A stretch of DNA of 64,000 bases, taken from contig NZ_CAJGZK010000007.1 of assembly GCF_904846215.1 (NCBI RefSeq), positions 88,466 to 152,465 of the forward strand. The letters are read 5' to 3'. The DNA comes from Psychrobacter glacincola. GTDB lineage: Bacteria; Pseudomonadota; Gammaproteobacteria; Pseudomonadales; Moraxellaceae. Shown one piece after another: positions 29,406-38,354 of this stretch (the stretch's first letter is position 1; each line of letters begins with the position of its first letter). Under the pieces are notes generated by a model. The model was given only the letters and a program-made list of their open reading frames with translations, searched no databases and was not told the DNA's origin. The position numbers were made by a program, and so were the translations under genes.

Positions 29406-30002
29406 CTACTCCTTTTGCAAAAGTGGATAAGGGTTGACCGCACTACCATTAATATAAATCCCATAATGAACATGCGGCGGTGTGCCTTTAGCATTGCCGC
29501 TATCACCCACATAACCAATGGTATCACCGGCATTTACCCAGTCATTGGGAGAGAGGTCAGCATAGTCTTCCAAATGGGCATAATAATGTCCTGCGCCGCC
29601 TGGTCCAATCACGACCACCACACGACCGCCTAACGTATTCTCACCAACTTTGCTGACGATGCCTTGTGTCGTGGCTTGTATCGGTGTGCCACGCTCGGCA
29701 AAAATATCAATCCCTTCATGAGAGCGACCTTGGCTACGCGCAGCGCCCCACGTGTCTGTTAGATGCTGCTTGGGTAGCGGATTTGGTAGGCTGTTCTCTG
29801 TTGGTAGCGGTTGTTGCAATAGGCTGAGCTGCTGCCATTTTGCCATCACAAATGATTGGGTTTGTTGGCTGATACTTGGCAGTAATTTGTCAACTATGAA
29901 TAACAGCATCAGCAATACTGCCGCCTTGATAAGTACGCCAATTGCGCGGCTGATAAACGTAGGCTTTGGTTGTTCGTGATTGCCATCTGCTTGCATCGAC
30001 AT
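29406..30002 (-). CDS. M23-family (LytM) peptidase
   Basis: A 198-residue envelope protein with a single membrane segment near residues 22-43. The LytM metallopeptidase domain follows: [14 protein letters not shown] with the first His and Asp ligands, [10 protein letters not shown], and [12 protein letters not shown] with the final HxH. Such enzymes cut peptidoglycan cross-links or, if inactive, activate amidases; the zinc ligands are all present here. The start is the ATG at 30002 or the one at 29996, both behind AAGAG. It converges on phoR with only 13 bases between the stop codons. Confidence 0.88.
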   Translation of the reverse strand: MSMQADGNHEQPKPTFISRAIGVLIKAAVLLMLLFIVDKLLPSISQQTQSFVMAKWQQLSLLQQPLPTENSLPNPLPKQHLTDTWGAARSQGRSHEGIDIFAERGTPIQATTQGIVSKVGENTLGGRVVVVIGPGGAGHYYAHLEDYADLSPNDWVNAGDTIGYVGDSGNAKGTPPHVHYGIYINGSAVNPYPLLQKE

Positions 30003-30128
30003 CTCTTTTTCTGGTTATTCCTGTCATTTATATTATATAGATATTACCCTTTGCTCTTCGTATAGCATTGTTATATCTGGTTTTTATCCCCATAAATGAA
30101 AAGCTACTGAATCTAATGGCATCTATTA

Positions 30129-30272
30129 TATAGTGGGTCCTAAATAAAAGAAGTGCAAATGCTATCAATCACTACTTGGGTTAATTTTTCTTGCTTGCTG
30201 TAGCTAGCCGACAGAGGCTGCGAGCAATTAACTCCAGTAGTGTTGTGCTCCTTTAAAAGTGTATTAACTATA
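30129..30272 (+). repeat. Interspersed palindromic element, copy 5
   Basis: 144 bp, TATAGTGGGTCC to AACTATA. It is the same subtype as copy 2, with arms CACTACTTGGGTTAATT and AATTAACTCCAGTAGTG. The centre is AGCTAGCCG, as in copy 1, although the arms belong to a different subtype. It lies between the divergent M23 and exonuclease genes. Confidence 0.87.
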
Positions 30273-30336
30273 ACGCTCTTTTTAAACGATCAAAATGGGC
30301 TATCATTTATGGCCAACTGGCTATGGTTAAATTTTT

Positions 30337-31065
30337 ATGACGGCTGCTTTTAACATGACTGATACTGCGCTTGTTATCGATACCGAAACCGATCAAGGTC
30401 GGGATCCACGTCCTATCCAAGTGGCGACGATTAACGTAGCCACGGGTTTTGAGTGGATGAAATACTTTAATAGTGGGCGCTCGATATCGCCGGTTGTGAT
30501 TAGAGTCCATGGCATTACCGATGACGATGTGGCTGGGCTTGAGCGTTTTGAGCTTGAGCAGTTTGAATTGCCTGAGTACCTTATCGGTCATAATGTACGC
30601 TTTGACTGGCGGGTGATTGGCAGTCCTTCCGCTAAGCTAATTTGTACCGTTAGGCTGGCGCGCGCCGCGTTTCCAGAATGGAGCGCCTATGGTCAGTCCA
30701 AATGTATTGAGCAATTATTGGGCAAGGGCGAAGCAAGTAGTATGACGATTGCCGCTCATGATGCGCTCGGCGATGCTCGTATGTGTTATCTGCTATATCA
30801 GGCTTGCTGCGAGCGTTTAGAGATTGCGCCAACTGATTTTGCGGCAGCGCATGCTATTGCCAATAAAGCCAATCCAGTCGGTAAAATGCCCTTTGGTAAA
30901 CACAAAGGTATGCCGATTAAAGACGTCCCTATTAGCTATGTCAAATGGATGCTTGGTAATATCCATAATATGCAGCCGTCGCTTTATTCTGCATTGACCA
31001 AACGCGTCAAGGCAGAAGCGGCAAAAAACGTGAAAGAATCAATAGACAAATCCGTAATTAAATAG
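30337..31065 (+). CDS. ExoX-like 3'-5' exonuclease
   Basis: A 242-residue DEDD-type exonuclease. Exo I is ALVIDTETD (Asp and Glu), Exo II is the LIGHNVRFDWRV stretch, and Exo III is HDALGDARMCYLLY with the final His and Asp. The C-terminal PFGKHKGMPIKDVP...YVKWML segment is the DUF3820-type tail also found in E. coli exodeoxyribonuclease X, supporting an ExoX-like role in degrading DNA 3' ends during repair. The start may be ATG 30337 or 30355; neither has a good ribosome site. The gene at 31076 converges on it only 10 bases away. Confidence 0.85.
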   Translation: MTAAFNMTDTALVIDTETDQGRDPRPIQVATINVATGFEWMKYFNSGRSISPVVIRVHGITDDDVAGLERFELEQFELPEYLIGHNVRFDWRVIGSPSAKLICTVRLARAAFPEWSAYGQSKCIEQLLGKGEASSMTIAAHDALGDARMCYLLYQACCERLEIAPTDFAAAHAIANKANPVGKMPFGKHKGMPIKDVPISYVKWMLGNIHNMQPSLYSALTKRVKAEAAKNVKESIDKSVIK

Positions 31066-31075
31066 GCTCTGAAGT

Positions 31076-31969
31076 CTATTGATTCTTTAGCCAATCAATC
31101 GCCATTTGCCACAGTTTTGGTGCTTTAGCATTGGTCCTGCTGCTAAAATAACGCATGTGACCGATGCTACTAACACCAAAATCTTTGGGATCTAAAAAGC
31201 GTTTTTCTACTGGCATTTTGGTAAATACCTGAATCATATCATCCATATTTTTGCTATTGGCAATCTCATCATCACTAAATCCTAGCCACAATGCTGGCAT
31301 AGCAATCTCATCATAAAAGTGCGTATGTATGCTTTTTCCAAAGGCGGTCTTGATATAACCTGCGCCATTACACCACTCGCGCCACTGACGAGCGACGCCG
31401 CGCGGTAGCGGTTCGCCCATGCCGATTTTATCCGATGGCGTGTAGCCTAGCGTCAAGTTAGTAAGTGGAATAAATGCCGCCATAAAACCCATGGCTTTGA
31501 GCTTGTAAGGCATGTCCATGTTTTTGATGCGACCCGATGAGCAGGCGACATTAAATACTGAAGCAATAGACTGGTAATTTGGCATCAAGCCAATCAGCTG
31601 ACCACCGGCGCTATGACCAATCAAATGATAAGTGGCATCGGTAAATTCATCTTGCAAGGCATCAAGGACGGCTGGCATGTCATGGCGACCCCAACTGATT
31701 AGAGATGCATCACATTTTGCCAAATCAGTGGACAATGACTCTCCGATACCTTCATTGTCAAAAGTCAGTACGCCAAAGCCATGCTCGGCTAAGTAAGTGG
31801 CAAAGTTATGATAAAACTGACGTTTGATACCCGTCGCTGGCGCTATCATGACGGCCGTCTTTACAGGCGTTTTGGGACGATAGACAGTCGCGGCCAATGC
31901 CTGATTGCGATCATTCATGATGCTTAATGAATAAGCCTCGGTTTGAGTAATAGTAGAGCTATTTTCCAT
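31076..31969 (-). CDS. Alpha/beta hydrolase (serine aminopeptidase-like)
   Basis: A 297-residue alpha/beta-hydrolase-fold protein. The oxyanion stretch is MIAPATGIKRQFYHNFA, LTFDNEGIGES follows, and the nucleophile elbow is LIGHSAGGQLIG. A late His in SSIGHMRYFS completes the expected triad with an Asp in the FSDDEIA region. No signal peptide is seen, so it is probably cytoplasmic. The substrate is unknown; esterase or lipase-like activity is the usual guess. AAGG stands 7 bases before the ATG. Confidence 0.82.
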   Translation of the reverse strand: MENSSTITQTEAYSLSIMNDRNQALAATVYRPKTPVKTAVMIAPATGIKRQFYHNFATYLAEHGFGVLTFDNEGIGESLSTDLAKCDASLISWGRHDMPAVLDALQDEFTDATYHLIGHSAGGQLIGLMPNYQSIASVFNVACSSGRIKNMDMPYKLKAMGFMAAFIPLTNLTLGYTPSDKIGMGEPLPRGVARQWREWCNGAGYIKTAFGKSIHTHFYDEIAMPALWLGFSDDEIANSKNMDDMIQVFTKMPVEKRFLDPKDFGVSSIGHMRYFSSRTNAKAPKLWQMAIDWLKNQ

Positions 31970-32323
31970 GGTTTAACCTTGATATATTATTATCGTTTTT
32001 AATCGATTTTATGAATGAGCTTTGCTAGTAAATATCGCCTGCTATATTTGCAATAAGCTGCCAGTGCGCAGTCTTAAAAATGTAGTAATTGCGTAGTGAT
32101 AAATCGTTGCGCCCGCGTGATAGCATTGCTTATGTTAAAATAAATCTCAGTAGGGAAGGCGCTCAAATATGACTTCTAAGTTCTATCCCCATTTATCTTG
32201 CATAATATGATGTATAAAGACTGGAATGAATAACTATTTTGACTATTTAATATGTACGGATAAACAGGCATTAATAAACACGTTCTTAATAAAAACAATT
32301 GATATAAAAATTAAGGAAGCTAT
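31970..32323. other. Divergent gap between the hydrolase and LOG genes
   Basis: 354 AT-rich bases between divergent genes. It presumably holds both promoters. No gene, RNA, repeat copy or operator was recognised. Confidence 0.4.
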
Positions 32324-33001
32324 ATGCAAATGAAAATTAACAATGACACGTATGAAGTGATTACCAGTCAAGATATTACTGATATCGAAAAAGCCGTGGA
32401 TAAATCAGCGTTAACCATGCCGCTGGTGGCAGTCTATTGTGGGTCGCGTTTGGGTAATGATGTCATATATGAGCAAGCCGCACGAGAGCTTGGGATGGCG
32501 TTAGCAGACAATGGCATGGGCTTGGTATACGGCGGCGCAAGTATCGGGCTGATGGGCGCAGTGGCTGATGAGGTGATTCGAGGCGGTGCAGAAGCAGTCG
32601 GTGTTATTCCAACCTTTATGCTCAAGCACGAAATTGCTCATGAGCAGCTGACCCGTCTACATCTGACGGATACTATGCATACGCGTAAAACAGTGATGGC
32701 AGAATATGCCGATGCCTTTATCACTTTGCCGGGCGGGCTTGGTACCTTAGAGGAAATCATGGAAATCGCCACTTGGCGTCAGCTGTATCAACACGAAAAA
32801 CCGATGATTATTTTAAACATCAACGGTTTTTATGATCGTATGATTGAGCATTTAAAATATACCACTGAGCAAGGGTTTATGAAGCAAGAAGATCTTGAGC
32901 GCTTGGTAGTATGTAATACGATTGGTGATGCCATTGATTTACTGCAGACGATGGTCAAAATAGATGCCGCTGTCAATACAGAAAAGATGGCTGGCAACTA
33001 A
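32324..33001 (+). CDS. LOG-family protein (TIGR00730 type)
   Basis: A 225-residue protein with the lysine-decarboxylase-like Rossmann fold of the LOG family. The AVYCGSRLGND phosphate-binding loop, VYGGASIGLMG, the HTRKTVMAEYADAF stretch and the signature PGGLGTLEEIMEI are all present. Proven members release free base from nucleoside 5'-monophosphates (cytokinin riboside phosphoribohydrolase); in bacteria the physiological substrate is mostly unknown. About 30 extra N-terminal residues precede the core. AAGGAAG precedes the ATG; an in-frame ATG lies two codons later. Confidence 0.9.
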   Translation: MQMKINNDTYEVITSQDITDIEKAVDKSALTMPLVAVYCGSRLGNDVIYEQAARELGMALADNGMGLVYGGASIGLMGAVADEVIRGGAEAVGVIPTFMLKHEIAHEQLTRLHLTDTMHTRKTVMAEYADAFITLPGGLGTLEEIMEIATWRQLYQHEKPMIILNINGFYDRMIEHLKYTTEQGFMKQEDLERLVVCNTIGDAIDLLQTMVKIDAAVNTEKMAGN

Positions 33002-33024
33002 AAGCAAATATATAAGCAAATATG

Positions 33025-33068
33025 AAAAAGGGAGAGAAGGGCTAAAATAAGCCCTTCTCTCCCTTTTT
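33025..33068 (+). terminator. Terminator of the LOG gene
   Basis: The 18-bp stem AAAAAGGGAGAGAAGGGC / GCCCTTCTCTCCCTTTTT is perfect, with an 8-base loop and T run. It lies 24 bases past the stop codon. Confidence 0.95.
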
Positions 33069-33099
33069 TTGTCCGTTAATTAAAAACGTCTTTCTTAAG

Positions 33100-33237
33100 T
33101 ATAGTTAACATATCTCAAAAACGCTACAGTGCTGCTGGTATAAATTTTTTGCAGCCTCTGTCTGCGTAGGCACAGCAAGCAAGAAAAATTAATATCAGCA
33201 GTACTTGATGTATCGATATTACTTTTCCCTGACTATA
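33100..33237 (-). repeat. Interspersed palindromic element, copy 6
   Basis: 138 bp, TATAGTTAAC to GACTATA. Arms are AGTGCTGCTGGTAT and ATATCAGCAGTACT. The centre is CTGCGTAGGC between CTGT and ACAG. Its right end overlaps the 3' end of the FAD oxidoreductase gene, whose stop codon at 33219-33221 lies inside the element. Confidence 0.87.
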
Positions 33238-34835
33238 CTAGTATTATCTGAATCATTGCTTGAACCATTATTGGTACTTAAATCCTCTAGCGTTTTCTCG
33301 CGAATACCGCGATTGACGCCTGCCATTGCCAGCGGAAAGCCACGCTCTTTTGCCAAATCACGGGCGACTGCCTCAATGGCAAGACTGTCGTTGTGCGCCA
33401 GATACGCCCACTCATGAGCATAGCGATTGCGGTTCACGGGCGTATCAAGTTCAATCAAACCAAGCTCGCTCAATTCATCAACGATTTGATCTGCCGCAAT
33501 TAGAGTTGAAGATGCTTTGACATTTTCAGCACGGGCATAGCGAATATTAGAGTATAAGCTCACATCAGCGACCCGCAGCGTATCATCCTCACCAGGAATT
33601 TGCTGCCCACCGTATAAAGCATTGCCGACAGTACGGGCACTATGAAAGGTCGGTACAAACTCTGCCACATAATCGATCGCTTGTTGGCTACGCGCTTGTA
33701 GTGGTGCTTTGTCCCAACCATCTTCGATATAGTGCACGTATTGCGGCGGCAGTTTTGGTTGGGCGCTGTCTTTGCTTGAAGCCACCAAGCCATCATTGAA
33801 CAGCGTGATAAAATTACTCATGCCATGTATCTGAAAATAGCCACCCGGATAGGGCGTTAGTTGTGCCATCCCTTCTGGTGTACCGCGATTGCCATAAACA
33901 ATAATCTCTGGTATCTGTCCACCGGTATCTTCCCAATGAGTGATATAAGAGGATTTAAACTCTACCATACGCGTGACTTTGACACCGACCATATCATCAA
34001 TCACCCCTGTACGAAAACCACAGGCATTGACGAGGTAATCGACTTCGATGGACTCGGTTTTGCTATGAGATTGCGCTTTAGGATCTAAACCAGCGCCTTG
34101 CTGATAATCAATACGCCATTTGGTCACATGATGATCAGCGTTTGAGCAGTTTTCACAATCGACCGGCATGACCTGCTTTACTTCAGTATCAGTAAAGACA
34201 TGCGCATGCTCATAACCATCTAATGCCAATTGCGCCGATGCTGCCAAGCGGAAAATATTCCAGCCATATTCTTGTACCACAATCAGCGGAAATTTAACCT
34301 TATTTAAATCCAAATACTTTGCAACCGGTATTATCCATTCATCAACGGTAGTTGGCACAGTCACTTGCTCACGCTCAGACAATGCAATCAGTTGATCATG
34401 GCTATAGAGCTGATAATACTCTTCTGGTTCACCCAGTACTTTGTTATTGGCATCTTGAGCAATCAGCTCACGATACGCATCGGTCAATATCTCAAGCCGC
34501 GGTAGCAAGTCTTCGGGCAAACCCTCATCACGAGTCGGCACCGCAAATACGGTCGGGCGTACATCAATGGTATAAGGATAAAGACGTAAAATATCGATAC
34601 ACTGCTTGAGGAGGGCGACGCAGTCCTCGTCAGGAATTTCGCGATAGAGATTGCCACCAGCATGCAAATGGCACATAGGCGGACCATCAATCAGCGATTT
34701 GTTTTTTTCAAACACGTAAGTTTCAAGCCCTAACGCCGCCAATCGAATGGCAATGGTTGCCCCTGCTGTACCACCACCGAGGATACCGACACGTTGGGTC
34801 GCAAGTACTTGATTGTTCATAAGAGAATGAGTCAT
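33219..34835 (-). CDS. FAD-dependent oxidoreductase of unknown substrate
   Basis: A 538-residue flavoprotein. The dinucleotide-binding loop GILGGGTAGATIAIRLA is followed by a Glu-ending strand (TYVFEKN), the usual FAD signature. A later VDYLVNACGFRTGVIDD resembles the second FAD contact of large monooxygenase/halogenase-like enzymes. CENCSN is a Cys pair of unknown role. The tail is Asn/Ser/Asp-rich. I do not recognise the specific family and no pathway partner is nearby. The last five or six codons (ending IVREK) are read from palindromic copy 6, so the native C-terminus may have been altered. The start at 34835 has only a distant GGAT; ATG 34820 is possible. Confidence 0.75.
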   Translation of the reverse strand: MTHSLMNNQVLATQRVGILGGGTAGATIAIRLAALGLETYVFEKNKSLIDGPPMCHLHAGGNLYREIPDEDCVALLKQCIDILRLYPYTIDVRPTVFAVPTRDEGLPEDLLPRLEILTDAYRELIAQDANNKVLGEPEEYYQLYSHDQLIALSEREQVTVPTTVDEWIIPVAKYLDLNKVKFPLIVVQEYGWNIFRLAASAQLALDGYEHAHVFTDTEVKQVMPVDCENCSNADHHVTKWRIDYQQGAGLDPKAQSHSKTESIEVDYLVNACGFRTGVIDDMVGVKVTRMVEFKSSYITHWEDTGGQIPEIIVYGNRGTPEGMAQLTPYPGGYFQIHGMSNFITLFNDGLVASSKDSAQPKLPPQYVHYIEDGWDKAPLQARSQQAIDYVAEFVPTFHSARTVGNALYGGQQIPGEDDTLRVADVSLYSNIRYARAENVKASSTLIAADQIVDELSELGLIELDTPVNRNRYAHEWAYLAHNDSLAIEAVARDLAKERGFPLAMAGVNRGIREKTLEDLSTNNGSSNDSDNTSIVREK

Positions 34836-35459
34836 TGTCGAGGTTATATCCTTAATAGCATTTGCATCAAGTGGTACTTAAATTGGTGCTGAAAAGTGGT
34901 ACTTAACTGGTAATTAACTGGTAATTAGCATAGTCATGAGATGGCTTATAAGTATTGATATGCGTGCAGAGGCAGTCAAGTTCAACAGTGATAATAAACC
35001 CCAATGGTCACATTAGGCATTGTGTAGTCATGCTTAATTTCTATAGCGATATTCTACAAAAAACATCAGTCAATAAGAGGGCAAATTGGTAAGTGCATAC
35101 ATGATTTTTGTCAACGTTTAACCCAAAATTCTATTGGGTATAAAATGATTCAATCAAGACAATATCTTTAATGCAGTCTAAAAGCCTCATCCTACTACTA
35201 GCATAGGGGGTAAGCAGATTTGCTTTATCTTAAAGCGGCTAACTATTGATAGTATTAAGTGTTTTTGTTTGGCGAAATTGTAATGTTTATGGGCTTTTGT
35301 AAATTTATATAAGGACAAGAATAACAGCTATAAACCCTATGCTATATTTAAAATCTCAATAATGGGTTTAAGATATTTGATTAGGGCTTAAATCCTAGAG
35401 CGATGAGAACGATTTAATAACAATTAATAATCTATGATGACAATGACAAGGAAGTGATT
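34836..35459. other. Long AT-rich gap before the lipoprotein gene
   Basis: 624 bases with no recognised gene, RNA or palindromic element. Near 34875-34930 short direct repeats of the type ACTGGTAATT occur. Promoters for the FAD oxidoreductase (leftward) and lipoprotein (rightward) genes should lie here. Confidence 0.4.
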
Positions 35460-35894
35460 ATGAAACATATATTTTTATTATCTGCTTTTAGTGGCGTGTT
35501 AGCGCTTAGCGGTTGTTCAACACTCAATAATATGGTCGGCAATGACGACTCTGGTATGCACGACGTGCAAGCCACCAATAAAAATACAGCACCGGTCATG
35601 AGTAAAAACGGCATGTTGGTTGATACTAGCAACCATATGACCTTGTATACCTTTGATAAAGATTCGATGAATAGATCAGAGTGCGGCAGCGCTTGTATGC
35701 TAGTTTGGCCAGCATTTATGGCACCTAGTGATGCTAAAGCCTCAGGTCAGTTTGCAGCTTTCCAACGTGAAGACGGTAAGTATCAATGGGCGATGAATGG
35801 CAAGCCTTTGTATTTTTATGCCAATGACGTCAATGTTGGGGATAAAGATGGCGACAATAAACTTGGCGTTTGGCATATCATTAGAACCAAGTAA
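35460..35894 (+). CDS. Lipoprotein with Lipoprotein_15 (secreted repeat) domain
   Basis: A 144-residue predicted lipoprotein. The signal peptide MKHIFLLSAFSGVLALSGC ends in a lipobox with the lipidated Cys at residue 19. The domain that follows has the PF03640-type pattern: MLVDTSNHMTLYTFDKDS, then ECGSACMLVWPAF with two Cys, then KPLYFYANDVNVGDKDGD and GVWHII. The family (COG4315) is found in many bacteria and its function is unknown. The ATG at 35460 has AAGGAAG just upstream; the frame opens at a GTG two codons earlier. It ends before a hairpin terminator and converges on yceI. Confidence 0.85.
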   Translation: MKHIFLLSAFSGVLALSGCSTLNNMVGNDDSGMHDVQATNKNTAPVMSKNGMLVDTSNHMTLYTFDKDSMNRSECGSACMLVWPAFMAPSDAKASGQFAAFQREDGKYQWAMNGKPLYFYANDVNVGDKDGDNKLGVWHIIRTK

Positions 35895-35925
35895 AGGCTA
35901 AACATAAAGCTTAATTTTTCTGATC

Positions 35926-35952
35926 AAAAGCAGCTATCTGATGGCTGCTTTT
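35926..35952. terminator. Terminator between the lipoprotein gene and yceI
   Basis: The stem AAAAGCAGC / GCTGCTTTT has a 9-base loop. A and T runs allow use in both directions between convergent genes. Confidence 0.85.
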
Positions 35953-36017
35953 TACTACAATATTTTTGACTGATGATTGCATTAAAAGAGAATAAGATTC
36001 GTTGTTGTGATTTTATA

Positions 36018-36641
36018 TTATTTTGCTTTATTCTTCGTAGTTGCTTTTTTCTCAATAAGCTCACCATCGATTTGAATGGGTACTTCTGTTGTAATGCCAC
36101 TTGCAAAAGCCGTCATGCCATAAGCAGCGCGGTCGATAGTACCGGTGGCACGAAAACCGATAACTGGCTCTTTGGTCATCGGGCTATTGGCTATTTTATT
36201 CAAAGTCACATCTAGGGTCAGTGGCTTGGTTTGACCGAGCATGGTAAAATCACCCGTGACTGTGGCTTGTTGTGGATTTCTAAATGTGACGTTAGTCGAT
36301 TTAAAAGTTATGGTTGGATATTTTGCCACATTAAAAAACTCATCTTTTTTCAAATGAGCATCTCGAGCATCCCAATTGGTATCAATGCTGTCAGTGGCAA
36401 TGGTGAAATTCATATTGGCTTTATTGGGTGTTTTGATATCGTAATTGACCATACCTTTGACATCATTAAAATGACCCATAGTCGTCGAAAACCCTAAATG
36501 ATTAACCGAAAATCCGACACGGGTATGGGAGTCATCTAGCTGCCATTGAGTTGGCAGCGCCGCACTTGCTAGTGTTGTCATCGCAATTGCTGAGCCAAAT
36601 AGAACAGCTCTGATACTGTTTTTTGCTATTGTATTTTTCAT
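36018..36641 (-). CDS. YceI-family periplasmic protein
   Basis: A 207-residue secreted protein. The signal peptide ends near TTLASAALP. The mature part begins WQLDDSHTRVGFSVNHLGFSTTMG, a clear YceI opening, and contains DARDAHLKKDEFF and TVTGDFTMLGQTKPLTLDV. YceI proteins form a lipocalin-like barrel that binds long polyprenoid or fatty-acid chains in the periplasm. E. coli YceI is induced by high pH and osmotic stress; no regulator site is visible here. AGGAAG stands before the ATG. A Lys-rich tail ends the protein. Confidence 0.93.
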   Translation of the reverse strand: MKNTIAKNSIRAVLFGSAIAMTTLASAALPTQWQLDDSHTRVGFSVNHLGFSTTMGHFNDVKGMVNYDIKTPNKANMNFTIATDSIDTNWDARDAHLKKDEFFNVAKYPTITFKSTNVTFRNPQQATVTGDFTMLGQTKPLTLDVTLNKIANSPMTKEPVIGFRATGTIDRAAYGMTAFASGITTEVPIQIDGELIEKKATTKNKAK

Positions 36642-36863
36642 TATCTTCCTCTTATTAAATGTTAGTATTTTATATGCATTGACAAGTACAGTACCACTAC
36701 TGATTAAATAATATTATTAAATTAATCTAAAAAATTGATAGTTATTGATTATATTATCTAATATTGAATTATACTTTGCTCGTATGTCGTTCTCAATACT
36801 ATCCACGTTTTAGTGACAAATCAGTACTGATAATGCTTATAACTGCTGCTTGCATCAAACGCC

Positions 36864-37078
36864 AAAAACCGGTAAAATCGCGGTTTAATTTTCCCGCTGG
36901 GGAAAGGCTAAGCGAGCAGAGGTGTGGTATTGGGTACTGGAATAAGCCAGTGACGCAGTTGCCAGACTGAAAGATGTCCTTAGTGCCTCAGTTACGTATG
37001 TCATCGTTTGTTGAACGCATCGTTAAAAATGCTGTTTTGCAAAGGCGTTGTACATACATCGGACATAGAGAGTTTCTT
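36864..37078 (+). ncRNA. Candidate structured 5' leader of rpmE2
   Basis: Between yceI and rpmE2 (gap 36642-37078) the left half is plain AT-rich sequence. From about 36864 the bases become GC-richer and form consecutive hairpins. These are AAACCG/CGGTTT (36866-36886), TTTCCC/GGGAAA (36890-36905), ACTGG/CCAGT (36936-36951) and CAGT/ACTG (36956-36969). Ribosomal-protein leaders that bind L31 are known in some gammaproteobacteria, so autoregulation is plausible. This is inference from hand folding, and no known riboswitch class was matched. Confidence 0.4.
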
Positions 37079-37360
37079 ATGCGTAAAGATATCCATCCTA
37101 ATTACCAAGAAGTTTTATTTCACGACACAAACGCTGACGTGTTCTTTTTGACTCGTTCAACCGTTAAGACCAAATCTACTCGTGAATATGAAGGGTCAGA
37201 ATATCCATACTACCCACTTGATGTTTCAAGTGCGTCGCATCCATTCTATACTGGCGAGCAACGTAAAACTTCTACTGAAGGTCGTGTTGCAAGCTTCAAC
37301 AAACGCTTTGGTGCGTTTGGTGGCCGTAAAAAAGCGGCTGATACTGACGCTGCAGAATAA
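37079..37360 (+). CDS. rpmE2: 50S ribosomal protein L31 type B
   Basis: A 93-residue ribosomal protein, type B (the form without the zinc-binding Cys of type A L31). It begins [20 protein letters not shown] and contains the typical [15 protein letters not shown] and VASFNKRFG. No CxxC is present, so it needs no zinc; in many bacteria this form is made under zinc limitation. The ATG at 37079 is chosen because the conserved N-terminus starts there and AGAGAG lies upstream. The frame extends to 36974 but that part falls in the leader. It is followed by a strong terminator. Confidence 0.95.
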   Translation: MRKDIHPNYQEVLFHDTNADVFFLTRSTVKTKSTREYEGSEYPYYPLDVSSASHPFYTGEQRKTSTEGRVASFNKRFGAFGGRKKAADTDAAE

Positions 37361-37433
37361 TTCACACGTATTGCGTGATATTATTTTGAGCATGTGTTTT
37401 CTTAAACATGCACAGCAATAGTATTAAGAATAT

Positions 37434-37463
37434 AAAAAACCGCTGACTATTCAGCGGTTTTTT
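37434..37463 (+). terminator. Terminator of rpmE2
   Basis: The 13-bp perfect stem AAAAAACCGCTGA / TCAGCGGTTTTTT has a CTAT loop. It is also usable for the convergent gene ending at 37500. Confidence 0.95.
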
Positions 37464-37499
37464 TTGTTTAAATTTTTAGAAGTAACTGCTTAACGGCTC

Positions 37500-38354
37500 T
37501 TACTCAGTCAACTCAGCATCAGAAGGGTTCAGTAACTGTATAATCAGCTCTGACAATTGCTGCGCCCAATAGCCATACATCAGGCTGCTTGGGTGAAAGC
37601 CGTCGCTTGCAAACATCACCTTGATATCGATGGGTGTGCCATTAGAGTGCTCTGCTATCATGCGTGGAAAATCCGTTGCCATATAAGTAACGTTGTCATA
37701 AGTCAGGCAGGTTTGCTGCAATATTCCGTCAAGGATAGACGCTTTTGCGCCAACAAAGTTATTGAGCGGAGTAGGTATCGCCGGCATTTGTGCCATCGGC
37801 GGTAGACTCAAAAAAACCAACTCGCGCACGCCAAACTTACGCTGGGCAATGGTAATAATATCTTTGATTTGCTGATGCCACCTGTCTACAGACACGCTAC
37901 TTGTTGTATCATTAACACCGACACTCAATACCATGATATCGATAGGCTCGCTTGGCGTTGGCATGATATATAAACGGCGCAAAATATCAAAACTGGTATG
38001 TCCTGTTGTCGCTTGTAGGGACCAGCACAGCGCCTCAAATTGATCGGAAATAGTAGCCTGCTTTTGCAAGATAGGGATGAGCTTGCCAACGAGCGCTTCT
38101 TGCTGCGTCTCACTACCGACGCCAGCGGCTGCCGAATCACCAACGATCAAAAGGTTTAATGTCTGCTTGGGCTGAGCTGATGGCTCGCTATTTCCTTTTC
38201 CCAGCTGCACAAACCCATGTCTTTCTCCATTTGGCTCGGGCAAACGGACAGTATCACGCTTGATTTTGCGACCTTGATAAAGATACACAGGAGCAAACAA
38301 GACATCCTTTGCGACAGTGGCTAATTTATTCTGTATTTTTTTAGTAGCTACCAT
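37500..38354 (-). CDS. SGNH/GDSL hydrolase
   Basis: A 284-residue esterase/lipase-like protein of the SGNH superfamily. Block I is LLIVGDSAAAGVG with the catalytic Ser, VLSVGVNDTTS holds the block III Asn, and SDGFHPSSLMY near the C-terminus gives the catalytic Asp and His. An N-terminal hydrophobic stretch could anchor it, but no cleavable signal is obvious. Its ATG overlaps the nadV stop codon (ATGGTAG, 7-base overlap), so it is translationally coupled to the NAD salvage genes. A metabolic link to them is not obvious. Confidence 0.87.
   Translation of the reverse strand: MVATKKIQNKLATVAKDVLFAPVYLYQGRKIKRDTVRLPEPNGERHGFVQLGKGNSEPSAQPKQTLNLLIVGDSAAAGVGSETQQEALVGKLIPILQKQATISDQFEALCWSLQATTGHTSFDILRRLYIMPTPSEPIDIMVLSVGVNDTTSSVSVDRWHQQIKDIITIAQRKFGVRELVFLSLPPMAQMPAIPTPLNNFVGAKASILDGILQQTCLTYDNVTYMATDFPRMIAEHSNGTPIDIKVMFASDGFHPSSLMYGYWAQQLSELIIQLLNPSDAELTE

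Noticed and set aside
36864..37000. The rpmE2 leader considered as a cobalamin, TPP or FMN riboswitch
   Set aside because: None of the conserved core boxes of those classes is present.
36974..37078. Longer start for rpmE2 giving 35 extra residues
   Set aside because: The conserved L31 N-terminus starts at 37079 with its own ribosome site, and the extra part overlaps the hairpin-rich leader.
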